Assembly (NCBI GenBank): GCA_023139105.1
Contig: JAGLOF010000001.1
Span: 50,255-114,254 of the forward strand
DNA from: a bacterium
Lineage (GTDB): Bacteria; Zhuqueibacterota; QNDG01; JAGLOF01
Direction of reading: 5' to 3'
DNA: 64,000 bases
Shown: positions 54,369-61,597 of the stretch, piece by piece
Position numbering within the stretch: position 1 is the first letter of the stretch
Layout of the letters: the number at the start of each line of letters is the position of its first letter
Made by a program: the position numbers and the translations under genes
The notes under the pieces: generated by a model
Databases searched by the model: none
What the model saw: only the letters and a program-made list of their open reading frames with translations
What the model was told of the DNA's origin: nothing

Positions 54369-55306
54369 AGATTCACCTCCACATCCTCAGCATTTTGCTT
54401 AATGTCAAATAGCGGACGGGGATCACACAGATGTTTATCCAGACCCAAAGTTTCTACATCAGCCCCTAATGCCCAGGCTAAAAGCTGTGTAAAATAAAGC
54501 ACTGGAAATCCATTGAATTCCAAATACTCTTCTTTAATACGGTCCTGACGGGTATCCATATTATAATAACAAAGAGGACATGACAGGGCCACCACATTGG
54601 CACCGTTCATCTTAGCCGAGTTCAAAACCCGGTAAGAAGGTTCATTGGAGGTCTCCGGCATGGATGCTGAAAGATAGGAGCCGCAGCATTCCTGCTTAAA
54701 GGGAAAGTCGACCACAGTACAACCAATGGCATTCAAGAAATCTTCGAAGATCGTGGGGGTCTCGGGATCATCAATGGCCACTTCCTTCTGGGGGCGGAGC
54801 AGGCGGCAGCCATAATAGGGTGCCACTTTAATATGGGAGAGGTCCCGTTTGACCAGGGATTTGAGATGACCCAAACCCACTTCATCCCGAAGATATTCCA
54901 GAAGGTGAAGCACTTGTACATCACCGTTGTAGGATTCAAAGTGGGTGCGCTTCTCCTTGGTCGTTGGGTCGATAAGAATATCGTCCGCCAAATACTCATT
55001 GACTCGCGTATGTAATGTCGGATTGTCCAGCATGGCCTTATTGGCCCGCTTTAATACGGCAAAACAAAATGCGCAAGTAGTCACCACTTTGCTGCCTTCC
55101 TCAATCTCCACCTGACGCAGGATACGGACAGGCGGAATCAGCCCATGTATCTTTTCGGTGATCAAGGGATATTCAGCCCCGCAACAGGTCCACCCTTCGG
55201 GTTCAACCAAGTCCGTATCTAAACGGGCCATGGCCTCGCGGGTAGAGTCCTCCAGATTGGTGGCTTTTTCCTTGAGGGTGCAGCCGGGGTAATAATGGAC
55301 TCTCAT
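54365..55306 (-). CDS. hdrB: heterodisulfide reductase subunit B (CCG domains)
   Basis: 313 aa. Both CCG noncubane [4Fe-4S] cluster sites are complete: Cys at YYPGCTLKEKA, CC in WTCCGAEYPL and CxxC in TCAFCFAVL; then YYGCRLLRP, QECCGSYLSAS and LSCPLCYYNMD. In methanogens HdrB reduces the CoM-CoB heterodisulfide. In this bacterium the substrate is probably another disulfide or a protein partner, with the fumarate-reductase pair a candidate acceptor. It overlaps hdrA by 4 nt. A 123-bp gap to hdrC holds no gene. Confidence 0.94.
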   Translation of the reverse strand: MRVHYYPGCTLKEKATNLEDSTREAMARLDTDLVEPEGWTCCGAEYPLITEKIHGLIPPVRILRQVEIEEGSKVVTTCAFCFAVLKRANKAMLDNPTLHTRVNEYLADDILIDPTTKEKRTHFESYNGDVQVLHLLEYLRDEVGLGHLKSLVKRDLSHIKVAPYYGCRLLRPQKEVAIDDPETPTIFEDFLNAIGCTVVDFPFKQECCGSYLSASMPETSNEPSYRVLNSAKMNGANVVALSCPLCYYNMDTRQDRIKEEYLEFNGFPVLYFTQLLAWALGADVETLGLDKHLCDPRPLFDIKQNAEDVEVNL

Positions 55307-55429
55307 ACGGTTTTCCTTCGTTTATTAGACTAAAGATCAGCGGCATTGTACATCAGCATGGTTCCTTTCCTCAATCCCTCTTAACTCCCCAAACCAATGC
55401 TCAAAGCCAGCGCCTCTGTGTCTCTACAA

Positions 55430-55837
55430 TTATTTTGCGAATTTCTTATAGACCGCCACAAGCACCTGCTGTGGCAGTTCCTTGGCCAGCTCCGGCTGTA
55501 CATCATCTGGTCCCCAGAAATCTTTCCCTTTGGGTTCCAGCAAATGCCTTATGGCCTCACACACTGCGGCAATGTCAATGCCCTTGGGACAGCGTCCCTG
55601 ACATGCAAAGCAACTGGCACAAAGCGTGAGTGTTTTGGAACCAATAATATCTTCTTCCTGCCCCATCTGCACTTTCCGTATAATCTGATTTGGCAGAAGA
55701 TCCATTTCCTGTGCCATGGGACAACTGGCAGAACAACGCCCGCATTGATAACAGCGGTAGACATTATCACCGGTCAGCTCATTGACACGATTAATAAATT
55801 TCTTTTCATTTTCACCGATTTTCAATTTGACTCGCAT
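55430..55837 (-). CDS. hdrC: heterodisulfide reductase subunit C
   Basis: 135 aa with two [4Fe-4S] motifs: CYQCGRCSASCPMA and CASCFACQGRCPKGID. The pattern 'YRCYQCGRCSA.CP' is diagnostic of HdrC. It passes electrons from HdrA to HdrB. It is 31 bp after mvhA and 123 bp before hdrB, all on the minus strand. Confidence 0.94.
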   Translation of the reverse strand: MRVKLKIGENEKKFINRVNELTGDNVYRCYQCGRCSASCPMAQEMDLLPNQIIRKVQMGQEEDIIGSKTLTLCASCFACQGRCPKGIDIAAVCEAIRHLLEPKGKDFWGPDDVQPELAKELPQQVLVAVYKKFAK

Positions 55838-55868
55838 GCGATTTCTCCGGTTTCGGGACCAGCTACCA

Positions 55869-57329
55869 CTAGTCGCGGCGCAATGTCTCCACCAATTCGC
55901 GATGATGGTCGTAAATTTTTAAAATCATGGGCATCTGCCCTGGCAGTGTATGTGTAGCACAACCAAAACATGGATCATATGCACGGAAACCCATCTCAAC
56001 CTGATTCAAAAGAGCATCATCCACTTTACCATTTTTAATGAGTCCCATGGCCGCTTTCTTAACAGACATATTAATTGCGGCATTGTTATTTGTTGTACCC
56101 ACAATTAAATTTGCTTCTGTTATCATACCACGTTCATCTGTTTTATAGTGATGATATAGTGTGCCGCGAGGTGCTTCAACCACACCAACACCTTCGGTAG
56201 GTATTTGAGTAGGTTGAATACGATACTCCGGCCCGGCAATCTCAGGATCTTCTGCCAGTTCCACCCAGCGTTCTGCCGCATAGAGCATTTCAATGACGCG
56301 AGCCCAGTGTGTGGCCAGGGTAGCGTGTACAGGCTTACCGCCCAGTGTATCATACATTTTTTCATATTCGGCATGGGCAAGGGGTGTAGCCAGTCCATCT
56401 GCAGCATTACAGCGGGAAAGCGGTGTTGCTTTGTAAATGCCCGATTCGGGACCATCTACAAAACCTTTCCAGCCAATATTTTTTAAATATGGAAACTTCA
56501 AATAAGACCATGGTTCCACACGCTCTTCTATGTGATCCAGATAATCGGCGGCCGCAAACTTTACAAACTCCTTGCCATCAGGACCAGTAACTCGGATTTT
56601 GCCTTCATAGAAGTTGCTTAGATTGTTCTCATCAACCAGGCCCATATTATATGTACGGTGAGAGAACATATCTGAGAGTATGAGATCCACATACTCTTGA
56701 TTTTTCAGGACAATGTCATTGAAAATTTGAATAGTAAACTGCCCGAATTCAACAGCTTGGCGGCCGGCCTCAAGAATTTCCAGACGATCAGCAGCCGTTA
56801 GTCCCTTAGACATGCCGCCGGGCAATGCGCCCACCGGATGGACAGCTTTACCAGCCATTTTTTTGATCAGTTCATGACAGAGTCCGCGCATATTGATAAC
56901 CTTGGAACCAATCTCAATGCCGACCTTGTGTATGACGCCTAAAATGTTACGTTGCGCCTTGGGTGCATCGGGCCCTACTATAAAATCAGGACCGCCCAGT
57001 GCATAAAAATGGGTGGCATGATCAGTAACAAAAAAGATCATATAGAGCAATTCTCTGAGCATTTTTGCAGTACGAGGCAGTTCCATTCCATATACTGCGT
57101 CTCCAGCCTTGGCAGATGCCAGCAGATGCGCCTCAGGGCAAACACCGCAGATACGTGAAGTTATGCGGGGCATCTCTTCAACAGGACGGCCCTGACAAAA
57201 TTTCTCAAATCCGCGCAATTCGGGAATCTGGAGATAGGCATCGGCAACATTACCGGCATCATCCAGAAAAATGTCTATTTTCCCATGTCCTTCCAAGCGG
57301 GTGATAGGGTCAATGGTTATTTTTTTCAT
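55869..57329 (-). CDS. mvhA: [NiFe] hydrogenase large subunit (MvhA, group 3-like)
   Basis: 486 aa. The Ni-Fe site Cys pairs are complete: RICGVCPEAHL at residues 59-69 (Cys61, Cys64), and DPCFGCATH near residue 454-460. A C-terminal extension of about 26 residues follows the terminal His, so the protein needs a maturation protease; the fusion gene at 40320 can supply one. VHPVGALPGGMSKGL and LEGHGKIDIFLDD are typical of the group 3 (cofactor-coupled) type. It oxidises H2 (or makes it) in the cytoplasm. Its start overlaps the small-subunit gene by 4 nt. Confidence 0.95.
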   Translation of the reverse strand: MKKITIDPITRLEGHGKIDIFLDDAGNVADAYLQIPELRGFEKFCQGRPVEEMPRITSRICGVCPEAHLLASAKAGDAVYGMELPRTAKMLRELLYMIFFVTDHATHFYALGGPDFIVGPDAPKAQRNILGVIHKVGIEIGSKVINMRGLCHELIKKMAGKAVHPVGALPGGMSKGLTAADRLEILEAGRQAVEFGQFTIQIFNDIVLKNQEYVDLILSDMFSHRTYNMGLVDENNLSNFYEGKIRVTGPDGKEFVKFAAADYLDHIEERVEPWSYLKFPYLKNIGWKGFVDGPESGIYKATPLSRCNAADGLATPLAHAEYEKMYDTLGGKPVHATLATHWARVIEMLYAAERWVELAEDPEIAGPEYRIQPTQIPTEGVGVVEAPRGTLYHHYKTDERGMITEANLIVGTTNNNAAINMSVKKAAMGLIKNGKVDDALLNQVEMGFRAYDPCFGCATHTLPGQMPMILKIYDHHRELVETLRRD

Positions 57330-58282
57330 ATCTTTCTCCCTAAGATTGAGCCGGGCAGACTGAACCTGTAGAAAGTGCCCACCGGGTCAACAATCTGATC
57401 GGATATTCTCTGTATCTCTTCGGGATCGTCCGCTTCAATTACCGAGGCGATTGCGCCCGCCAATTTACCACCCAAATCTTTAATGCCTTCAGCCGGACCG
57501 TAACAACCTCGGCAGCCCATATTTACCTGAGGACAAAGCGCACCACAACCGGCCTGAGTTCCGGGACCATTACACACAAGCCCCTGTTCCAGGAGACAGA
57601 TATCAGGATCAACCTCACCAATTTCATGGGGCCGCAAAAATTCTTTTATACGTTTTTCATCTTTACTTCGATCACACTCCTCACAGACAGTCTTTGGTGA
57701 CACACCAATCACAGAGCCTTTGGGAGGCAGATCACCTGAGAGTATCGTTTGAATGACAGCCCAAATCTGCGCGGCCACCGGTGGACAACCCGGCATTTTA
57801 TAATCAATATCGACTACTTGCTCAAGAGTACGTACATACTTGAACATGCCTGGCAGCGTCAGTTCACCTGCTTCAATAGATGTAGATTTTTGAGGATGTA
57901 CTTTTTCCGGATTGACTGTGGAAGGCGACTCTTCAAAAGAGTAGCGGCAGATTCCTTCGTCATCTGTCAGATTACCCAAACCGGGGATGCAGCCTTCAGA
58001 TGCACAAGAGCCATAAGCCACCAACACCTTTGATTTACGGCGTAATAATTGAGCGATATGAAGATTTTCCTCATTACGAATGGCACCGTTAAAGAGGCAG
58101 ACATCAATCTCTCCATCGGCCATTTTCTCAACATCTTCATACTTTGTGTCCATAAGACATGGACAGAATACCAGATCCACGGCCCGGTCCACATCCAGGA
58201 TCTTCTCCCGAATATCCAGAAATGCAATCTCACAGCCACCACAACTGGCAGCCCAATAGATTGCAAATTTGGGTTTACCCAT
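57326..58282 (-). CDS. mvhG: [NiFe] hydrogenase small subunit (MvhG)
   Basis: 318 aa. Proximal-cluster motifs include YWAASCGGCEIAFLDI, VAYGSCASEGCIPG and MPGCPPVAAQI, followed by the Cys-rich CNGPGTQAGCGALCPQVNMG region. There is no twin-arginine signal or membrane anchor, so it is a cytoplasmic group 3 enzyme. It carries electrons from the Ni-Fe site to MvhD. It is the first gene of the hydrogenase-Hdr operon, preceded by a 515-bp regulatory region. Confidence 0.95.
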   Translation of the reverse strand: MGKPKFAIYWAASCGGCEIAFLDIREKILDVDRAVDLVFCPCLMDTKYEDVEKMADGEIDVCLFNGAIRNEENLHIAQLLRRKSKVLVAYGSCASEGCIPGLGNLTDDEGICRYSFEESPSTVNPEKVHPQKSTSIEAGELTLPGMFKYVRTLEQVVDIDYKMPGCPPVAAQIWAVIQTILSGDLPPKGSVIGVSPKTVCEECDRSKDEKRIKEFLRPHEIGEVDPDICLLEQGLVCNGPGTQAGCGALCPQVNMGCRGCYGPAEGIKDLGGKLAGAIASVIEADDPEEIQRISDQIVDPVGTFYRFSLPGSILGRKI

Positions 58283-58324
58283 GAATCATCTCCTTAAAAA
58301 TAATTATCAATGGAAACAATAAAA

Positions 58325-58369
58325 ATGCGATGACCGGGTCACAAATTAACAGTGACTCTGCCATCGCAT
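58325..58369 (-). terminator. terminator-like leader hairpin before mvhG
   Basis: On the minus strand ATGCGATG and CATCGCAT form an 8-bp outer stem and GAGTCAC/GTGACCC a 7-bp inner stem (one G-T pair), with a small internal loop, followed by TTTTT. It lies 43 nt upstream of the mvhG start and directly abuts the stop of a short SD-preceded ORF. It could act as an attenuator or riboswitch terminator. Confidence 0.6.
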
Positions 58370-58476
58370 CATAATTCTGGAAATAGCGTACAATGATCCG
58401 TTGTGTACGTACACACATAGGGATAAAAACGGTCTGATAACCGGCTAATCACAGGAGATAACACTCTGATCTCCAC
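58369..58476 (-). CDS. possible 35-codon leader peptide upstream of mvhG
   Basis: A short frame not in the track: a GTG start with GGAGG 7 nt upstream, 35 codons, and TGA ending on the first base of the terminator-like stem. The peptide is Tyr/Thr/Cys-rich near its end (YPYVCTYTTDHC) and shows no run of one amino acid. A strong ribosome site plus the exact abutment with the hairpin fits translation-linked attenuation, but chance is not excluded. Confidence 0.35.
   Translation of the reverse strand: MEIRVLSPVISRLSDRFYPYVCTYTTDHCTLFPEL
58402..58415. promoter_or_regulatory. 14-bp perfect palindrome, candidate operator
   Basis: TGTGTACGTACACA is a perfect palindrome in the regulatory region between the divergent LysR gene and mvhG. 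It is of a length typical of dimeric regulator sites, but it also falls inside the candidate leader ORF. Confidence 0.45.
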
Positions 58477-58508
58477 GATTGAACCTCCAAGTATTAGGGT
58501 GATATACC

Positions 58509-58526
58509 GAATTAAACGAATTAAAC
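58509..58526. promoter_or_regulatory. tandem GAATTAAAC direct repeat
   Basis: Two adjacent exact copies of GAATTAAAC in the LysR-mvhG intergenic region. They could be regulator half-sites or simply AT-rich sequence; they lie about 22 bp from the inverted repeat at 58548. Confidence 0.35.
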
Positions 58527-58547
58527 TAATCGATTCCGATTCAAGTA

Positions 58548-58580
58548 TTCAACCCGGGACATATTAATTCCCGAGTTGAA
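58548..58580. promoter_or_regulatory. 12-bp inverted repeat, candidate LysR binding site
   Basis: TTCAACCCGGGA and TCCCGAGTTGAA are inverted copies (11 of 12 match) with a 9-bp spacer, centred between the divergent LysR and mvhG genes. The size suits a LysR-type tetramer recognition site. No T tract is present, so a terminator is unlikely. Confidence 0.5.
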
Positions 58581-58797
58581 TTTCACCAAACTTGTAGACT
58601 GTGTAAAAGTAAAAAATGAATTAAAAACCTCTGAAACAAAGCTGGTTGCCCTGTGAGCAACATTCCATCCATACGCATGATAAATATTTCCCCATTATTA
58701 ATCAAGTGAAAAAATCTTATGTTTATTATTAGTTGAACTTATCAATAAATCTTTGTATATTGGGTTAGCATCTTGAATAATATGAGAGTTAGCCCAT

Positions 58798-59694
58798 ATG
58801 GAAATGCAACAATTAAGAGGCTTTTATTATAGCGCAAGGCTAAAAAGTTTAACAAAAGCCGCTGAAAAACTGTCCGTAACCCAATCTGCGGTCACACAAC
58901 AGATCAAAAATCTCGAGCGAAATCTGGATGTTCAACTTTTCAATCGCTATGGCCCCAGAAAAGAACTCACACCGGAAGGCCAGCTACTCTTTGATTTGGT
59001 TGCACCCGTGGTGCAGGAATTTGAGGGAATTCAATCTACTTTTGATGACCTGAAAGGCCAGGAACACGGGGCAATGACAATTGCAGCCACTACTTTGATG
59101 ATTATGAACTTCCTGCCCTTTGTAGTAAAACGATTTGCAAGACAATACCCGCATGTACGCCTGATTATAAGAGAACGCCGCTGGGATGAGATAATTGAAC
59201 TGGCTCAATTAGGCGAGATAGATATGGGTATATCTCCTATTGTCAAGATGCCGCAAAACCTTCAATACTTCCCCCTGGAACCCATAGGTCGTATGCTTAT
59301 AACCGGCTTGGGACATCCTCTGGCTCAAAAGAGCCTGGTTACATTGGCCGATATTGCCCAATATCCGATGATTGCCTATGAAACCGGTACTGTGGCAAGA
59401 GGCGAGGTTGACCGTGTTTTTCAACGGGCACAACTTTCTCTGGAAGTTGTACTTGAGGCCACAAATGCTGAGACTATTAAACGTTATGTTGAGATGGGAA
59501 TAGGAATAGCCATTATCCCAAAAATAGCACTGACGCCCGAACAGACACCACGCCTTGTTGCCATTCCTGTGCACGACCAATTTGAGGAAACCCATTACGG
59601 AGTTATTTTGCGAAAAGGTAAGCACCTTACTGCCTGGGCCAAAAACTTTTTACTGCTGTTGAATCCGGCATTGCATGACAGGCTGCATCAATAG
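58798..59694 (+). CDS. LysR-family transcriptional regulator, divergent from mvh-hdr operon
   Basis: 298 aa. The N-terminal winged helix (residues 1-60: RLKSLTKAAEKLSVTQSAVTQQIKNLE, cut here) is typical LysR. The effector domain (about 90-290) shows IRERRWDEIIELAQLGEIDMGISPI and GIGIAIIPKIAL, close to the CysB/Cbl-like branch. LysR proteins usually control the divergent gene, here the Mvh-Hdr operon. The 515-bp spacer holds a 12-bp inverted repeat and other candidate sites. The effector is unknown. Confidence 0.9.
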   Translation: MEMQQLRGFYYSARLKSLTKAAEKLSVTQSAVTQQIKNLERNLDVQLFNRYGPRKELTPEGQLLFDLVAPVVQEFEGIQSTFDDLKGQEHGAMTIAATTLMIMNFLPFVVKRFARQYPHVRLIIRERRWDEIIELAQLGEIDMGISPIVKMPQNLQYFPLEPIGRMLITGLGHPLAQKSLVTLADIAQYPMIAYETGTVARGEVDRVFQRAQLSLEVVLEATNAETIKRYVEMGIGIAIIPKIALTPEQTPRLVAIPVHDQFEETHYGVILRKGKHLTAWAKNFLLLLNPALHDRLHQ

Positions 59695-59702
59695 AATACG
59701 GG

Positions 59703-60146
59703 CTATAAAAACATATGCAGCAGATAAACATCCAGTTCTTCAATTCTGGATAAAGCCTTATCATTTGTTATAAGAGCGGCACTATCTGTTTGCATGGCCA
59801 TTGCAGCCTGCATCATATCCGGCAGGGGCAGTCCATACTTTGCTTTAAGGGCACCGGCTAATTCTCCGGCCTGGTAAGGGATATCCGTGGGGACAATATT
59901 CATGAATCTACGAAGAGCGGAACGGCAACGGTCGGCAAGCTCCAGCCTGTTCATTGCGATGGGTTTTATAATTATCTCAGCTACTGTGATGGGTGTCACA
60001 ACTGCTTGAAAAACATTTCTTTCCGCCTGGCTAATAATAAACTCCGCCACTTCTCCGTATTGAGGACTGTCTTCAAACAAATAAATGAAAACATTGGTAT
60101 CAATTACCACTCCTTTTTGTCCATTTAAACCAACCGGTATCTTCAT
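59703..60146 (-). CDS. PIN-domain ribonuclease toxin (VapC type)
   Basis: 147 aa. Acidic catalytic residues are in VVIDTNVFIYLFEDS, TVAEIIIKP, LPLPDMMQAAMAM and LITNDKALSRI, the PIN arrangement. VapC toxins cleave RNA (often tRNA or rRNA) when the antitoxin is degraded. It overlaps the AbrB-type antitoxin gene by 4 nt, forming a complete toxin-antitoxin pair, and is convergent with the LysR gene (8-bp gap). Confidence 0.88.
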   Translation of the reverse strand: MKIPVGLNGQKGVVIDTNVFIYLFEDSPQYGEVAEFIISQAERNVFQAVVTPITVAEIIIKPIAMNRLELADRCRSALRRFMNIVPTDIPYQAGELAGALKAKYGLPLPDMMQAAMAMQTDSAALITNDKALSRIEELDVYLLHMFL

Positions 60147-60376
60147 GCACGTTCATCCCATTCCCGTCTTATCCCCCCAATATAGTCAACAGCATCTATG
60201 TCGTTCCGCAGTTCACGCAAAATTCCACGTACAGGCTGTGCCCCGATGGGTTCAACAATGATAATGCCATCCTTAACCATGACATTAACTTTCTGATTGG
60301 GTTTAAGCCCAATTTTTTTTCGCTCTTTGGCGGGAATGACTATTTGGTAGCGCATTCCTACTGTTGCAACTGACAT
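60143..60376 (-). CDS. AbrB/MazE-type antitoxin paired with PIN toxin
   Basis: 77 aa from Met 10 of the track ORF; GAGGGAG lies upstream. The SpoVT/AbrB DNA-binding swapped hairpin is VGMRYQIVIPAKERKKIGLKP, NQKVNVMVKDGIIIVEP. The C-terminal tail would bind and neutralise the PIN toxin. It probably represses its own promoter. Confidence 0.85.
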   Translation of the reverse strand: MSVATVGMRYQIVIPAKERKKIGLKPNQKVNVMVKDGIIIVEPIGAQPVRGILRELRNDIDAVDYIGGIRREWDERA

Positions 60377-60563
60377 AATAGCTCCCTCCTCTAAATTTTT
60401 CATATATATTTTAACATTTCATATTAAAATATAAATTCCATACACACCTGTCAAGCATTTTTTAAAAATTTTGCCCCAATCCTTTGTGTAATAACCTTTT
60501 TCTACATAAGCATTGAAAGCGTGTTTGTCGGATTTGAGAAGAGTAATCCGCCCTACCACTTAA

Positions 60564-60692
60564 CGCCTGTCTCTGCGAGGGAGCCTTCTTTTCCAGGCGA
60601 CCGCGGCAGTCTCCTAAAGGATCAGCGGGAACGGTTGATTAACGACGCTTGCGTAAGGGGGATTGCCACGGCAAAAAACGCCTCGCAATGAC
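60564..60692. repeat. palindromic repeat, copy 1
   Basis: Outer ends are inverted: GTCTCTGCGAGG and CCTCGCAATGAC; inner arms are CGACCGCGGCAGTCTCC and GGGGATTGCCACGGC. It is one of three direct copies in 1.1 kb, 125-130 bp each. The type (tgcgagg...cctcgcaatgac) is widespread across bacterial genomes. The flanking 60377-60563 holds only the antitoxin gene's upstream region. Confidence 0.8.
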
Positions 60693-60715
60693 AAAAAGCC
60701 CGGGAAGGCATAATG

Positions 60716-60982
60716 TCATTCATTATAATGCCCGCCAATGGCAAAAATGTAGATTGATTTATCGTCAAATTTATATATTATTCTGTCTTTGTGTGATAAG
60801 CGCCTGGACCAGAACCCGGATAAGTTGTTTCTTAAGGCCTCAGGCTTTCCTAATCCCCTTGCAGGATCATTACGCTGCATTTCCTGTATAATTCTACATA
60901 AATTTTTATGCAGCTTTTTATCAGTCGATCTTAATTTTTCATATTTTTGCCAGGTTTTTCCTTCAAATACTATTGATCGCAT
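60716..60982 (-). CDS. YoeB/Txe-family mRNA interferase toxin
   Basis: 88 aa from Met 12 of the track ORF (GAGG 6 nt upstream, close to typical YoeB length). The family pattern is IVFEGKTWQKYEKLRSTDKKL, GKPEALRNNLSGFWSRRLSH, then RIIYKF and terminal GHYNE, with the catalytic Arg and His-Tyr kept. It cleaves mRNA at the ribosome. It overlaps the YefM antitoxin gene by 20 nt. Copy 1 of the palindromic repeat lies just beyond its stop. Confidence 0.9.
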   Translation of the reverse strand: MRSIVFEGKTWQKYEKLRSTDKKLHKNLCRIIQEMQRNDPARGLGKPEALRNNLSGFWSRRLSHKDRIIYKFDDKSIYIFAIGGHYNE

Positions 60983-61235
60983 CCAATTCCTCATTTGAAG
61001 GTTTATATCCTTCACCTGTATGATGTGTTTTAAATGATTCCGAGATTTGCTTCATCAATGATGAATTCTGCAATATATATAAAGTTTCCTGATCCCTCTC
61101 CCAATCCTCAGCACTTAATACAACAAAGTCTCTTCCTTCTCTTCTTGTTATTTTTACAGGCTCATGCAGATCAATTGCCTGATCAACATAATTTTTTAAA
61201 TTTGCCCTGAATTTATTTACGGATAGCTCAATCAT
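60963..61235 (-). CDS. YefM/Phd-family antitoxin
   Basis: 90 aa from Met 24 of the track ORF, with GAGG just upstream; the extra N-terminal residues of the track look spurious. The Phd/YefM fold is IELSVNKFRANLKNYVDQAI, EPVKITRREGRDFVVLSAEDWE. The C-terminal helix (KPSNEELDAI) covers the YoeB toxin encoded by the overlapping gene. The pair is a complete type II system. Confidence 0.88.
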   Translation of the reverse strand: MIELSVNKFRANLKNYVDQAIDLHEPVKITRREGRDFVVLSAEDWERDQETLYILQNSSLMKQISESFKTHHTGEGYKPSNEELDAINSI

Positions 61236-61340
61236 TTTTCTGTACCTCAACTGTTCAAATTTGTAACTGCCTCTAAATGTACCACCATGCCGTACATTTG
61301 TCAAGAGGAGTTTTATCTTCTGTTAACACAAATCCTTTCC

Positions 61341-61463
61341 GTCTCTGCGAGGGAGCCTTCTTTTCCAGGCGACCGCGGCAGTCTTCTAAAGGATCACTGG
61401 GAACTGTTGATTAATGACGCTTGCATAAGGGGATTGCCACGGCACAGAACGCCTCGCAATGAC
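61341..61463. repeat. palindromic repeat, copy 2
   Basis: About 123 bp, closely matching copy 1 with scattered substitutions (for example GTCTTC for GTCTCC in the inner arm). It shares the outer inverted ends and orientation, and is separated from copy 3 by 7 bp. The stretch 61236-61340 upstream holds only the antitoxin gene's leader. Confidence 0.8.
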
Positions 61464-61470
61464 ACGAAAA

Positions 61471-61597
61471 CGCCTGTCTCTGCGAGGGAGCCTTCTTTTC
61501 CAGGCGACCGCGGCAGTCTCCTAATGGATCAGCGGGAACTGTAAATCAACGACGCTGCGTAGGGGGATTGCCACGGCACAGAACGCCTCGCAATGAC
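61471..61597. repeat. palindromic repeat, copy 3
   Basis: About 127 bp, in tandem with copy 2 and in the same orientation. Its right half supplies the stop codon and the last 17 codons of the minus-strand gene ending at 61546. Confidence 0.8.

Noticed and set aside
60564-61597. CRISPR array
   Set aside because: The repeats are about 125 bp, only three copies, with gene-containing or 7-bp spacing; no cas genes are present.
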